Origin: Chitinophaga sp. S165
GTDB lineage: Bacteria; Bacteroidota; Bacteroidia; Chitinophagales; Chitinophagaceae
Assembly (NCBI RefSeq): GCF_003182155.1
Contig: NZ_QGTG01000009.1
Span: 219,967-283,966 of the forward strand
Length of the DNA: 64,000 nt
Reading direction: 5' to 3'
Shown in pieces: positions 1-8,852 of this stretch. The translations under genes and the position numbers were made by a program. Positions within the stretch are counted from its first letter, which is position 1; every line of letters begins with the position of its first letter. The notes under the pieces are model-generated. The model had not been told where the DNA came from. It did no database searches and was given only the letters and a program-made list of their open reading frames with translations.

Positions 1-1
1 C

Positions 2-2530
2 AAAAAACCTTTCGAAAGGCTATTGGTATTAAAGAATCTACGTACCCTTGAACAGACCACATTTTCAAAAGTGTCCCGCCAGTCATTTTCGTTAAATGGG
101 GATTATCTGCTATTCATTCAGAATGGTGATAGTTTGAAAGCACTGGAATTAAGGACCGGCAAAATGATAGCATTTCCTAGGGTGAGTGAATACCTTTTAG
201 TTTCTTACAAGGCAAAGGATTATCTGTTATTTACAGTCAAAGGACCTGAAAAGGCCGTGATTTGCTATGATTTTAAGACTGGTCGTGAACACACTTTCAA
301 AAATGTACGTCGCTACTGGTCTGATATGAGTGGCAACATTGTGATTGCTAGGACGACTGATGGTGGGGAACAGTTGAACAAAGTTATGATCGACGATCTG
401 GTCGAAAACAAGCTTTGGCATGCCGCAGCAACGGATAGCCTATTACAGGTAAGTGATGTGCATTTTGACTCTGAGAGCAGGCAAATATTGTTAGTTATCA
501 AAAACACAAAAGATCCGTTTTCTTGGCAGATCTGGCTTCAGCAGTGGGGGATGGACGTGCACAAAATATACGACACTTTCAGTGCTGATACATCATCTGG
601 TAAGTGGCGCATCAGCGAAAAGCCAGCGTTCGGGTTTGTCAATCGTGGGCGTGCTTTCGCTTTTTTCCTACGGCCAGGTGTACTGGCGGTGCAGGATAAG
701 TTTCCTTTTGAATTGGAGGTCTGGCAAACCTCCGATATTCGACTGAAATCGCAGCAGATACAGTCATACAAGAATAATAGCGAAGAAGCACTCAAAAGCA
801 GTCGATTTTGCTTACTTGACCTCTCAACCGGGTATTTACAAGTGGTAGATTCAAGCAATGAGTCAACACTGTTGCCATTGAAAAATAACAATCACCAGGT
901 CAATAACTGCTACCTGATAGAAAGGCTGGCTGGAGATTACACGGAACATTACTGGAACGACGCTGCCGTTCCGCGTTATTTTCGTTTCGATGCCTCAACT
1001 GCGGAGCGTCAACCTGCGCCAATCACGTATTTAAATAACATTTCCCCGGATGGCTCATTTAACGTGTACTTCGACAGGTTAGCGAATACCTATTTTTGTT
1101 ATAATGTTCAAACAGCTATTTCTTTTAACTTAACCGCTGGTATACAAACGGACTGGATAACTGATGACAATTGTGATGTGCCACGGCCCAGCCGGAATCC
1201 CGTAGGCGTTGCTGGGTGGACGGACGATGAAGAAGTGTATTTATATGACCGGTACGATATCTGGAAATGTGACCTGACTGGTAAGCGCAAGCCGGTCAAT
1301 ATTACCCATTTTATCGGTTCTACAAACAAGATCAACTTTAGGTTTGCAATGTCAACCTCTATAGAAACCATAGGGAACAGCGGACCAGTCATCGTTTCTG
1401 CATTTAACACTGTTTCAAAAGACAATGGGTTTTACCAAGCAGATTATTCCGGGAGGGCTGCTCCTGTTATGTTGACCATGGATCCCTTTTTGTTTTACCA
1501 TTTAGACCGCACCCTCGGAGCACGGCCCATAAAGGCAACAGGTGCCGATGCCTATGTAGTAACACGTCAGAACACAGGAGAGGCCCCCAATCAATACTTT
1601 ACCCGAGACTTCCGAACCTTTGTTTCACTTTCTAATTATCGGCCTCAAGCGGAGATAAATTGGATTTCTGCGAGATTATTACGTATTCCACTTAACAGTT
1701 CAAAAAGTACCGCCGCGGTTTTATATTTACCTGAGAACTTTGATAGTACTCGTAAATATCCGGTAATTATTTACTATTATGAGCGACTGAGTGATCTAAT
1801 GCATGTTTTTAGATACCCAACAGCGTGTACAGGGCCGCTGGATATCCCCACATTTGTTAGTAATGAGTATCTGATTGTTACTCCAGACATATATTTTGGA
1901 GAAGGAACTACCGGTAAAGATGCATTAGATGTGGTATTAGGCGTATCGAACTATATCAATAAACTCCCCTATGTGGACTCGGCAAAAGTCGGCTTGCAGG
2001 GCCATAGCTTTGGTGGATATTTGACCAACTATATCATTACTCACACCCGCCGCTTTAGTGCTGCTTGTTCCGGATCTGGCCTCAGTAATTTAATCAGTGA
2101 CTACGGACTGATCAGTCATGGAAAAAAAAGCCGTAATTATTTTTACGAAAGCGGCCAGATCAGGATGGGGCCTTCACTATGGGAAAGTCCTCAAATTTAC
2201 ATTGACAATTCTCCTATTTTTCGTGCCAACAATGTGCAAACGCCTTTACTACTTATGCACAATTCCGGGGATAATATTGTGCCCTTTAGCCAAGGGCTCG
2301 AGTTTTTCAATGCACTTCGCCGAATGGGAAAGCACGCCTGGTTATTAAATTATGCCACGGAAGATCATATGCTATTAGGACCGCCGGCGGTAGACTATAC
2401 AACACGAATGATGCAATTTTTCGACTATTGTTTAAAAGGACGGCCGTTACCACTGTGGATGCAAGTAAAGCCTGTTTTCAGCCAAGATCTCTATGATCGC
2501 TCATTGCAAATTGATGGTGTGAAGCGGTAA
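2..2530 (+). CDS. S9-family prolyl oligopeptidase-like peptidase, 5' truncated by window edge
   Basis: The frame is open from base 2, and the first possible start in view (a TTG at 23) lies inside the gene, so the N-terminus is missing. The N-terminal two thirds looks like a beta-propeller (repeated WD-like strands, e.g. around residues 340-450). The C-terminal third is an alpha/beta hydrolase. Numbered from base 23, the nucleophile is Ser662 in GHSFGGY, the acid is Asp750 in SGDNIVPF and the histidine is His782 in EDHML. In this family (dipeptidyl/acyl-aminoacyl peptidase group) the enzyme cleaves short peptides, usually in the periplasm of Bacteroidetes. Substrate and signal peptide cannot be judged here. 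A strong terminator lies between it and the convergent next gene. Confidence 0.9.
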   Translation, partial: KKPFERLLVLKNLRTLEQTTFSKVSRQSFSLNGDYLLFIQNGDSLKALELRTGKMIAFPRVSEYLLVSYKAKDYLLFTVKGPEKAVICYDFKTGREHTFKNVRRYWSDMSGNIVIARTTDGGEQLNKVMIDDLVENKLWHAAATDSLLQVSDVHFDSESRQILLVIKNTKDPFSWQIWLQQWGMDVHKIYDTFSADTSSGKWRISEKPAFGFVNRGRAFAFFLRPGVLAVQDKFPFELEVWQTSDIRLKSQQIQSYKNNSEEALKSSRFCLLDLSTGYLQVVDSSNESTLLPLKNNNHQVNNCYLIERLAGDYTEHYWNDAAVPRYFRFDASTAERQPAPITYLNNISPDGSFNVYFDRLANTYFCYNVQTAISFNLTAGIQTDWITDDNCDVPRPSRNPVGVAGWTDDEEVYLYDRYDIWKCDLTGKRKPVNITHFIGSTNKINFRFAMSTSIETIGNSGPVIVSAFNTVSKDNGFYQADYSGRAAPVMLTMDPFLFYHLDRTLGARPIKATGADAYVVTRQNTGEAPNQYFTRDFRTFVSLSNYRPQAEINWISARLLRIPLNSSKSTAAVLYLPENFDSTRKYPVIIYYYERLSDLMHVFRYPTACTGPLDIPTFVSNEYLIVTPDIYFGEGTTGKDALDVVLGVSNYINKLPYVDSAKVGLQGHSFGGYLTNYIITHTRRFSAACSGSGLSNLISDYGLISHGKKSRNYFYESGQIRMGPSLWESPQIYIDNSPIFRANNVQTPLLLMHNSGDNIVPFSQGLEFFNALRRMGKHAWLLNYATEDHMLLGPPAVDYTTRMMQFFDYCLKGRPLPLWMQVKPVFSQDLYDRSLQIDGVKR

Positions 2531-2637
2531 CGAAGCTGGAAGTAGTGGGAGTGAAAATTCATTTTTCAAGAAACTCCAGGTGGATTTTTTGGCTGTGCAG
2601 AGTACGAAAAATTTGATTTTAACTGTATAAAAAAGAG

Positions 2638-2697
2638 CTACGCCTGTCTCCGCAGCCGCTGGCACTTAATTGCGCTGGGGTTGCGGGACAGGCGTAG
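2638..2697 (-). terminator. Rho-independent terminator between convergent genes
   Basis: A perfect 11-bp inverted repeat (CTACGCCTGTC / GACAGGCGTAG) closes a GC-rich stem. On the minus strand it is followed by a T-rich run (complement of the A-tract at 2630-2635), so it best serves the minus-strand gene that ends at 2712. It may also stop readthrough from the peptidase gene. Confidence 0.7.
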
Positions 2698-2711
2698 TGG
2701 GCCTAAACGGC

Positions 2712-2948
2712 CTACAAATTACTGTTGATTGTTTTCACTTGTTCACAATCGGCGCCAAAATCCAAGGTTGCGAATGTGTTGATACCACTGGCATCAATTT
2801 TCTTGAATTGTACCGTAACGGTACATGGTTCACCTACAGCAGGACCTGTGTAAATTACATCGGTTTGCCTTGCAGCTTTGAAGGCAAAAACACCAGCTGT
2901 AACTCCTAATACAGCTATAGCTGTTAGGATGATCTTAGCTCTTTTCAT
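2712..2948 (-). CDS. Small exported hypothetical protein
   Basis: This 78-residue protein starts with an ATG and a clear signal sequence (MKRAKIILTAIAVLGVTAGVFA, residues 1-22). The short mature part contains two cysteines (Cys42 in GEPCTV and Cys68 in GADCEQ), which could form a disulfide outside the cytoplasm. Proteins of this size and style (lysine-rich start, AFKAAR after the leader) are abundant in Chitinophagaceae, but no function is known to me. It is followed by its own terminator and preceded by about 265 bp without a gene. It may be co-regulated with the thioredoxin-like lipoprotein upstream, but the gap argues against a tight operon. Confidence 0.7.
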   Translation of the reverse strand: MKRAKIILTAIAVLGVTAGVFAFKAARQTDVIYTGPAVGEPCTVTVQFKKIDASGINTFATLDFGADCEQVKTINSNL

Positions 2949-3213
2949 GGTTTTAAAGTTTTTAACTGGAGTGTGGTCCAGTAATGTTTGGTACGGCTTG
3001 CAAAAAAATGATGACGCTCTTGAACCTTAGTCTAAAAGTTGTTTTGAATCAATCATAGAAACGGTTTGCGTCATAAATTTTGTTGTTAGCAGCAATTTAA
3101 TAAGGTCTGCTTTTTCTCATAACTTCAAGCGACGTAGCAGACTTTCACATCGATGAAGTATCCGGATAATTTCGGTAATTGAGAAAAAGAATGAAGGGAA
3201 GGATTTGTTTGTC

Positions 3214-3774
3214 TTAAATCTGAAGAGCAAATGACTTAATTATCGAAGCATCGATGTCTCCAATTATGACTTTGGACAGTTTTAGTTCTCTATTATAAAC
3301 GGCCATGAACGGGATTGCCCGAATTTTGTACAAGCTGTAAATCTCTAATTTTGAATCGTGGGCATATTTGACATTTGGAAACTGCTTCAATTTGTACTGC
3401 TGTTCAAATCGCTTAACATCTTCTAAAGGGCTACTGGTTACGAAAAGGAATTTAATGTCTGACAACATACTCATGTTGGCAATAATGTTTTGAGTCTCTT
3501 TATTACAGGATGGACAGTCTGGATTGAAATACATCATCACTAAAGGATGACCATTGTTAAACTCAATGCTTGTTACCTTAGCTGTATCTTGTGATTGAAA
3601 AATACCATCCACCGCAAAGTGCGGAAGCGCGGCGTCCTTCTTCAAAACACTGTTTTTGCAGCTTGTTACTGCAAAAATTAATACTGCAGCGAACTTTAGG
3701 ATGAATAAATGACTGTCGATTAACGATGAACTGGTTACCCGAGACTCTTTTTTGAGTGAAATTTGTTTTTTCAT
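3214..3774 (-). CDS. Thioredoxin-fold lipoprotein (TlpA/redoxin-like)
   Basis: The 186-residue protein has a hydrophobic leader ending in the lipobox VTSC (Cys39), so it is probably membrane-anchored and faces the periplasm. After a linker, the segment MYFNPDCPSCNKE (CPSC at residues 87-90) is the CxxC active site that follows the first core strand of a thioredoxin fold. A cis-proline-like IPF follows around residue 155 (RAIPFMAVY). Family knowledge suggests thiol-disulfide exchange on exported proteins. The leader before the hydrophobic core is long (about 22 residues), but no better start is visible. It is on the same strand as the small exported cysteine-containing protein downstream, which could be a client; that is inference only. 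Confidence 0.8.
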   Translation of the reverse strand: MKKQISLKKESRVTSSSLIDSHLFILKFAAVLIFAVTSCKNSVLKKDAALPHFAVDGIFQSQDTAKVTSIEFNNGHPLVMMYFNPDCPSCNKETQNIIANMSMLSDIKFLFVTSSPLEDVKRFEQQYKLKQFPNVKYAHDSKLEIYSLYKIRAIPFMAVYNRELKLSKVIIGDIDASIIKSFALQI

Positions 3775-3909
3775 AACATTGGCATCTTGCTACTCAAGTG
3801 GATTAACAGCTAGTCAATACTTTCTATTATCAGCTCATTGTAAAATTGCTAATTTCTTATCAAATACAGCATTCATGAAAATCGATTCTATTGATCATTT
3901 TATGCACGG

Positions 3910-4908
3910 TTAATTTTTCTTTTGAATCTGTGTGGGCGAATATCCAAAATGCTTATTGAACTCTCTTGTAAAATTACCAGGATGTTCATATCCTAATTCA
4001 TAGGCAATATCCTTAACTGTTTTTTCAGTTGTACTTAGCCAAACATTTGCCTTTTCCATTTTTGTCGACAAAATGTATTTTCGGACATTTTGCCCCAGAT
4101 GTTTTTTGAAGAATGTCTGGAATGCTCTAGTGCCTAATCCATAGATTGCTGCCAGTCGTCTCACGCTGAGCGTTGTGTCATCCAGGTTATTTTGAATGTA
4201 TGATGTAATTGACTGGATTAAAATTTGATCTGAGGCCTCTGCTGTATTTTCAGTTTTAGTTAGTTCTATTAGAGAGAGTGATACCAGTGCGACTATTTTA
4301 GCGCTTATGCGAGCTGTGGACAAAGCATTACCTCTTGAAAAGTTTCGTATGATATCCAAGACTTCCCGAATTTCTTCGGTTATGATCACATTGTTAGAGA
4401 GGATCGCCTCAGATTTGTTGGTAGCAATATTGTTCAGGACATGGCTAAGTAATTGGGAATCCGGTGCCAGCTTATTGACCCAATCTTCTGAAAAATCTAT
4501 ATAAAAAGTTTCGTAGATACCTGGTTCGTAGCTAATAATATGATCTCCGATATTGAATTGTAATAATTGGTACATTCCTGGGATTTCCCGGAAGATTTGG
4601 CCGTCTGCAAACTTCATGTCGATAGCTCCCTGAATGTTAAAATGTAAAATGAAACAAGGTCGACTTATCTCGAGGGCTAATTTGTGTGTTTTCTTGACAA
4701 ACAAAACGTTGTTACGGATGGTCCAACCATCGATAATGAGTGTTTGATAAAGAACATCAATAACTGAGCTTTTGTCCAGTTGGGCCGGCGCAAAGCTATA
4801 TTGGTAAGGTTTATACTTCTTTGGAATGGAAGCGACTGTTCTAAATGGTGCGTGTTGGTCAGTGACGCGTACATTGTCGTGGTGGTTATTTCTGAGAAAT
4901 CTATGCAT
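3910..4908 (-). CDS. AraC-family transcriptional regulator (copy 1)
   Basis: This 332-residue protein has a C-terminal AraC/XylS DNA-binding domain (about residues 225-330) with two helix-turn-helix units. The signature IAYELGYEHPGNFTREFNKHFGYSP is interrupted only by usual substitutions. The N-terminal 220 residues form a ligand-sensing half of unknown specificity. The protein is a full-length paralog of the next AraC gene: both begin MHR(F/I)LR and share the blocks IPKKY, DVLYQ and LLIDGW. The start is the ATG at 4908, supported by this alignment. Its target is unknown. The two regulators are separated by about 350 bp, so they are probably not co-transcribed. Confidence 0.88.
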   Translation of the reverse strand: MHRFLRNNHHDNVRVTDQHAPFRTVASIPKKYKPYQYSFAPAQLDKSSVIDVLYQTLIIDGWTIRNNVLFVKKTHKLALEISRPCFILHFNIQGAIDMKFADGQIFREIPGMYQLLQFNIGDHIISYEPGIYETFYIDFSEDWVNKLAPDSQLLSHVLNNIATNKSEAILSNNVIITEEIREVLDIIRNFSRGNALSTARISAKIVALVSLSLIELTKTENTAEASDQILIQSITSYIQNNLDDTTLSVRRLAAIYGLGTRAFQTFFKKHLGQNVRKYILSTKMEKANVWLSTTEKTVKDIAYELGYEHPGNFTREFNKHFGYSPTQIQKKN

Positions 4909-5262
4909 GGTAATAAAATGGGCCCACTACCAATAGCCGCATAAGCTTTGTTAGCTGTGGTCATACCACGTTCTGCCAAAAAAGCCCTAACGCGCGTAGT
5001 TCGATAAAAGGTTGCGTTGAAGAATGGATAAATGTTGTGTATGTAGTTTTCTTGAATTTCCCCTTGCTTTCCGAGAGGAGAGCCAAACGTTGACCTTAAA
5101 ACCCACTAAATAGGATAGATATGCATTCCGCGTCAAGGGACAGTGAATCTGTTTGACAGGTTAAAAACGGTAAGCATGTGCGTCTATTACAAATAAGTTA
5201 AAGGTCATCAGCCGTAAAAATCGGGTTTAGCTGGCAGACAGACTTATCCTTAAAAGCTGAGC
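4909..5262. other. Intergenic, 354 bp, no gene seen
   Basis: This is the gap between the two minus-strand AraC genes. It must hold the promoter of copy 1 and the 3' end of copy 2. I see no convincing short ORF, RNA gene or hairpin with a T-run. Confidence 0.5.
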
Positions 5263-6288
5263 TTAGTGATCATTTTCTGCAACCAAGTTGGTATTGTTCC
5301 CGGCAGGGCGGGGAGGACGCTTGTAGAAGTTTTTGTATTCTCGTGTAAAGTTGCCTGGATGCTGATAGCCCAGTTTTGCCGCAATTACCTTAATGCTAAA
5401 CCCAGGGCGGGATAGCAGCTTTTGGGCCTTCTCCATTTTGCTGCGTAGGATAAAATCCCGGATTGTCTCCCCAGTGCTGTTTTTAAATAACTGCTGAAAG
5501 GAGCGAACACTAAATCCAAAATTGGCGGCAATTTCTTCAACACTATAGAATCGGGTAATATTGTTTGTCATGAAACTCTTAATAGTGCCAATTTGAGATG
5601 GGGATTCCATACATAGCCTTTCCAAAGTCGGAGGTAGTTGCTCGATCGCATAAAGTGCTAAATCTCGGATCTGGGCTTCCGTGTGGGCTAGGGATATTGA
5701 ATCTGCAGCTGGTTGGCGGTTGCGTATGGCCTCGATAAGTTCATAAACCTGATCTCCCATTATCCTGCTGGCGCAAGGGATAATCCCATTTTGGTTTTCT
5801 TCCATCCTGTCCAGTAGCCATTTAAGCACCTTTGACTTTGATGCCATCTGAGTGGTCCAGTCTCCGGGGAAATCGATAAAAAAGGCCTCGTACCAACGCT
5901 TTCCTTTAAACTTCAACATGTGTTTTCCGGTATTGAATTGCATGAGCCGGTACTGCCCGGGCAACAAACGATGTTTTTTGCCATCACTCATCTCCAGGTC
6001 AACATACCCCTCCAGGCTAAAATGAAGCATGAAAAAAGGCTCCTCCACGCTTAATTCAAGAATGTGCTCCTCCCGCGCGTAATTTTGGTAACTGCGTACA
6101 GCCCATCCGTCAATTAATAATGATTGGTAGAGTACATCACATTCCGCGGACCGGTCCATAAAGGCGGGGGCAAAACGATATAGTTTCGCTTCATATTTTT
6201 TGGGAATTGGCGCCGCCGTCGTAAACGGGGAGTCCTTCCCATTAATTTTCACGGGCACATATTGCTCCGCACGTAAAATTCGGTGCAT
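5263..6288 (-). CDS. AraC-family transcriptional regulator (copy 2)
   Basis: The protein has 341 residues from the ATG at 6288; a TTG two codons upstream is also in frame, but the alignment with copy 1 favours the ATG. The C-terminal AraC domain is clear (FSVRSFQQLFK, then IAAKLGYQHPGNFTREY). The domain ends in YKRPPRPAGNN instead of the usual FGxxPxxYR motif. The N-terminal half shares its block order with copy 1 and presumably binds the same class of signal. The upstream region is a 420-bp divergent gap shared with a plus-strand hypothetical gene, so the regulator may act on its own promoter or on that neighbour. Confidence 0.87.
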   Translation of the reverse strand: MHRILRAEQYVPVKINGKDSPFTTAAPIPKKYEAKLYRFAPAFMDRSAECDVLYQSLLIDGWAVRSYQNYAREEHILELSVEEPFFMLHFSLEGYVDLEMSDGKKHRLLPGQYRLMQFNTGKHMLKFKGKRWYEAFFIDFPGDWTTQMASKSKVLKWLLDRMEENQNGIIPCASRIMGDQVYELIEAIRNRQPAADSISLAHTEAQIRDLALYAIEQLPPTLERLCMESPSQIGTIKSFMTNNITRFYSVEEIAANFGFSVRSFQQLFKNSTGETIRDFILRSKMEKAQKLLSRPGFSIKVIAAKLGYQHPGNFTREYKNFYKRPPRPAGNNTNLVAENDH

Positions 6289-6708
6289 TTGCAAAGACAG
6301 TTTGTTGCCTTCTCTTTAGCAGTGGTATTGTTAGATTGGTTACCGCTAGTATACTCCCTCAAAAAACAGATAGACATTAAATGACTCCCTACCTATACTA
6401 AAGTTCAGCATAGACCTTAAATAATTATTGCATCTCAGTCTGACATGAGTACATAAAGTGGCAATTTAATATATACGGCTGAGATAGGGTTGCAGCGCTC
6501 GCTAAAGGCCATTGATTTTCGACAAAATGAGTATTAACACAGCTCGTACTTTGATGGCGGCACCCGGAAAAAAATTATTCCCAACTGGGAAAAGGTTCCC
6601 GGGCGTGGTTTTGTGCACAATTACCTTTGAGCTACGATAAAGGTTAAACTATGACAGGACGGCGACGATGGCAGCTATAATGGAGTCGGATCATTAACAG
6701 TATCAATC
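6289..6708. other. Divergent intergenic region with a 14-bp palindrome
   Basis: About 420 bp separate the AraC copy 2 gene (minus) from the plus-strand gene at 6709. A palindrome TTCCCAACTGGGAA lies at 6578-6591, directly followed by AAGGTTCCCGGG. It is a reasonable operator candidate for a dimeric regulator, but nothing else supports that role. No gene is seen here. Confidence 0.35.
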
Positions 6709-7260
6709 ATGCAACTGAAGATAAAGAACATAGATATCAATGAGTTGGAATGTGCGCGTTCTCTGGCATTTACGGCAGTGCTATTGGTTAATGATCAGGT
6801 TGTGGCTTTGGTTCGGGACAAGGGAGTAGGGGAAGGTATAGAAATATTGCCTTTACGCAAAAGCGATGCACAGATAATTGCTGAAGCCAGTCGCTTTTGC
6901 GCCCTACACTATACGCTACAGGTGACTTACGCGTGGGAGCTGGGAAGCGTCTATACGCAGCAAAGCGCCCTGGCCCATTTCATAGAACACCAGGTCTGTC
7001 AACTCGTGCAATCCAGGATGATGTGGCAGGAACAACCTGAACTTGCTATGATGATGGAATCGGCCATTTTGTATGGCGGTATAGATGGACCTCTATACTG
7101 TCATCAACTCTCCACGCCGATTGAAGAACTGCTGTCTTCTAAAAAGGGGTGCCAGATCTTGGAAATTGCACTTCGAGGAATCGTGCCCTACTTGAGTTCC
7201 GGAGAAAGGATATTGAATCAAAATATCCCGTTTTTCTTACTTCAGATACTTTTACAATAA
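6709..7260 (+). CDS. Hypothetical protein upstream of mobilization genes
   Basis: The protein has 183 residues, an ATG start and no signal peptide or membrane segment. I do not recognise it. It has mixed alpha/beta character: a strand pair near the start (TAVLLVNDQVVALVRDKGVG) followed by helical stretches rich in glutamine and leucine. It is the first plus-strand gene before the mob block, 103 bp from the next gene, and could be an accessory gene of the element. It could equally be chromosomal. Confidence 0.6.
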   Translation: MQLKIKNIDINELECARSLAFTAVLLVNDQVVALVRDKGVGEGIEILPLRKSDAQIIAEASRFCALHYTLQVTYAWELGSVYTQQSALAHFIEHQVCQLVQSRMMWQEQPELAMMMESAILYGGIDGPLYCHQLSTPIEELLSSKKGCQILEIALRGIVPYLSSGERILNQNIPFFLLQILLQ

Positions 7261-7363
7261 TGGAGTTTTCAAGACCAGGCCATCTGATCAGGTTTTGTGG
7301 GTGCCAGCCAGCCTGAATAGTCCAATTCAACTACATCTATAACGTGTGAAAATACCAGTGATC

Positions 7364-7843
7364 ATGGCAATTAAAAGTATAGATGATCAAATAAAGACCA
7401 ATATTGCCTTGCTGAAAAGTAAGGGCTACCTGGATAATGGATACGGCACGACGAGTGCAGATTTTGAACATGAGCTGCGCGGCCAAATCCACAAACTTTT
7501 GCTGAATAAACAATTTCCGGGGCAAGCAGAAGTTACCCAGAGCGGAGAATGGGAATTGTTTGACCTGCCAATCCGTGCCAATTTAAATGGACAACAAGTT
7601 GAGTTTCTGATATACTTTAAGCTTGAGACTGACACCCGGCAACTTACTATCAGTAGTCTCTCTGTAAGACTGGCAGACGGACAAACGTCACATGTACCAG
7701 TGGAGTCTCCCGCTGTGATGCCTTCCATTGATGCCGCCATCGTGTATGCTGTTGGAAAAAAAATTCATGTTCCCAATAATTTAAATCACCGCTTGGTCCA
7801 GCCTTCTAATAAAAAGAAAGGTCCGCGTAACAGGTTTTATTAG
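7364..7843 (+). CDS. Hypothetical protein with KGY motif and basic tail
   Basis: The protein has 159 residues from the ATG at 7364; a GTG six codons upstream is in frame, but the ATG fits the helical start MAIKSIDDQIK. It has an N-terminal helix with LKSKGY, a middle of alternating strands (QVEFLIYFKLE, LTISSLSVRLA) and a basic C-terminus (SNKKKGPRNRFY). This architecture of KGY helix, beta-rich centre and K/R-rich end also appears in the three minus-strand genes at 50.3-51.7 kb and, more loosely, in the tandem array at 34.8-36.9 kb. I infer a family carried by this element. Function is unknown. Confidence 0.65.
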   Translation: MAIKSIDDQIKTNIALLKSKGYLDNGYGTTSADFEHELRGQIHKLLLNKQFPGQAEVTQSGEWELFDLPIRANLNGQQVEFLIYFKLETDTRQLTISSLSVRLADGQTSHVPVESPAVMPSIDAAIVYAVGKKIHVPNNLNHRLVQPSNKKKGPRNRFY

Positions 7844-8349
7844 CCGTTTTAATTTAGTTGCTGTCCCTGTCCACCGGCAGCTATAACAAATATTTAGTAA
7901 GAAATCATAAAGCTAAGTGCCAATCTGTTTTCTCCAGTAACTGATCTTGCACACCTATTCCTTTCGACAAAAAATTAGGAATATTTAACTCATGATAGGA
8001 GAGGCCTTCACTTGATGTAGGATATGGCATTTATTAGAAAACGGCCTCCCCTTTTTCTTATCAAATCTCTGAGGTTTTAGTCACCACGAGGATTGCCTCA
8101 TCCTATTGCGATTCCAAAAGGTTGGTTAAATAATGCTATTGCCACAACTATTTGTTCACCGCATAACAAATAATGATTTCCTGGCGATAGCCAATGTCTA
8201 GGCGCCATAGTATGCTATATATAATGGTGTCAGGCGAATTGTGGGTCTCACTGTATCAATTTCCTAATTCATCGAATGGTGGCAACAATCAATGTTATTA
8301 CAATAACTATGGTCGTTTCGGCCACGATCGGTGTGTCCAGCAAGATGTA

Positions 8350-8374
8350 CAGTTGCGCACAAATTGCGCAACTG
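8350..8374. repeat. 10-bp perfect inverted repeat, candidate oriT/relaxosome site
   Basis: CAGTTGCGCA, a 5-base loop CAAAT, then TGCGCAACTG. It lies 74 bp upstream of the mobC start, the position where relaxosome-binding inverted repeats are usually found. The nick site cannot be identified by eye. Confidence 0.45.
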
Positions 8375-8406
8375 GTTGGTGCCGGCCTTCGGTATCCGGC
8401 GCCTCA

Positions 8407-8430
8407 AAATCCTCCGAAGTCGGATTTTTT
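8407..8430 (+). promoter_or_regulatory. Hairpin with T-run just upstream of mobC
   Basis: TCCGA-AG-TCGGA is followed by seven Ts, and the AAAA before the stem can pair with them. It ends 17 bases before the mobC ATG. It looks like a short intrinsic terminator or attenuator in the leader and could limit transcription into mobC and the relaxase gene. Confidence 0.4.
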
Positions 8431-8447
8431 TAACGACAAACAACATT

Positions 8448-8852
8448 ATGGCAAGAAAGAAAGTACCAGTGCAGGACGCGTTGTCTTATGATGTAAAGAC
8501 ACGGATCAATCAGCGCAATTTCCAAAAGTTGCAGCAGCTATTGTTGTCTTCACACCATAAGAATATGAGCGAACTATTACGTGCAATCATCTGTGACAAA
8601 CCAATTACCCTCTATAACAAAGATGACAGCCTTGGAGCCTTAATGGAAGAACTTGTCAGGCTTCGAAAAGAAATCAACGCCATCGGTATCAATATCAATC
8701 AAGTGACGCGTCAGATCAACAGCACACCGGAAGCGTCTCAAAAGCTACTTCATGCATTATCGTTAACGACGCTACTGGGTGGGGTAGAAGCTGTCAAGAA
8801 AGAATTGTTTCCTGTCATTGAAAGGCTCGCGGAAAAATGGTTGCAAAAGTGA
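8448..8852 (+). CDS. mobC: MobC-type relaxosome accessory protein
   Basis: The protein has 134 residues from the ATG at 8448; the frame is open further upstream, but that part runs through the leader hairpins and is not protein-like. The N-terminal half is basic and helical with a ribbon-helix-helix-like part (DVKTRINQRNFQKLQQLL). The segment LRKEINAIGININQVTRQINS is the typical MobC signature of mobilizable Bacteroidetes elements. MobC proteins bind oriT and help the relaxase open the DNA. The gene overlaps the relaxase gene by 16 bp, indicating translational coupling. Confidence 0.85.
   Translation: MARKKVPVQDALSYDVKTRINQRNFQKLQQLLLSSHHKNMSELLRAIICDKPITLYNKDDSLGALMEELVRLRKEINAIGININQVTRQINSTPEASQKLLHALSLTTLLGGVEAVKKELFPVIERLAEKWLQK

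Larger units (their letters stand above)
7844..8447. other. 604-bp leader of the mobilization block, candidate oriT region
   Basis: No credible gene is seen; the short ORFs here have no coding character. The right half, next to mobC, contains a strong 10-bp inverted repeat (8350-8374), an imperfect GGTGCCGG/CCGGCGCC pair and a small hairpin with a T-run (8407-8430). In Bacteroidetes elements the transfer origin usually lies just upstream of the mob genes, so this is where I would place oriT. The assignment is inference. Confidence 0.45.

Noticed and set aside
8194..8446. Short ORFs in the mob leader
   Set aside because: They overlap each other on both strands, lie in the candidate oriT region and lack protein-like composition.
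8331..8447. N-terminal extension of mobC upstream of the ATG at 8448
   Set aside because: It is read through the inverted repeat and hairpin of the leader, and the encoded residues do not resemble MobC.
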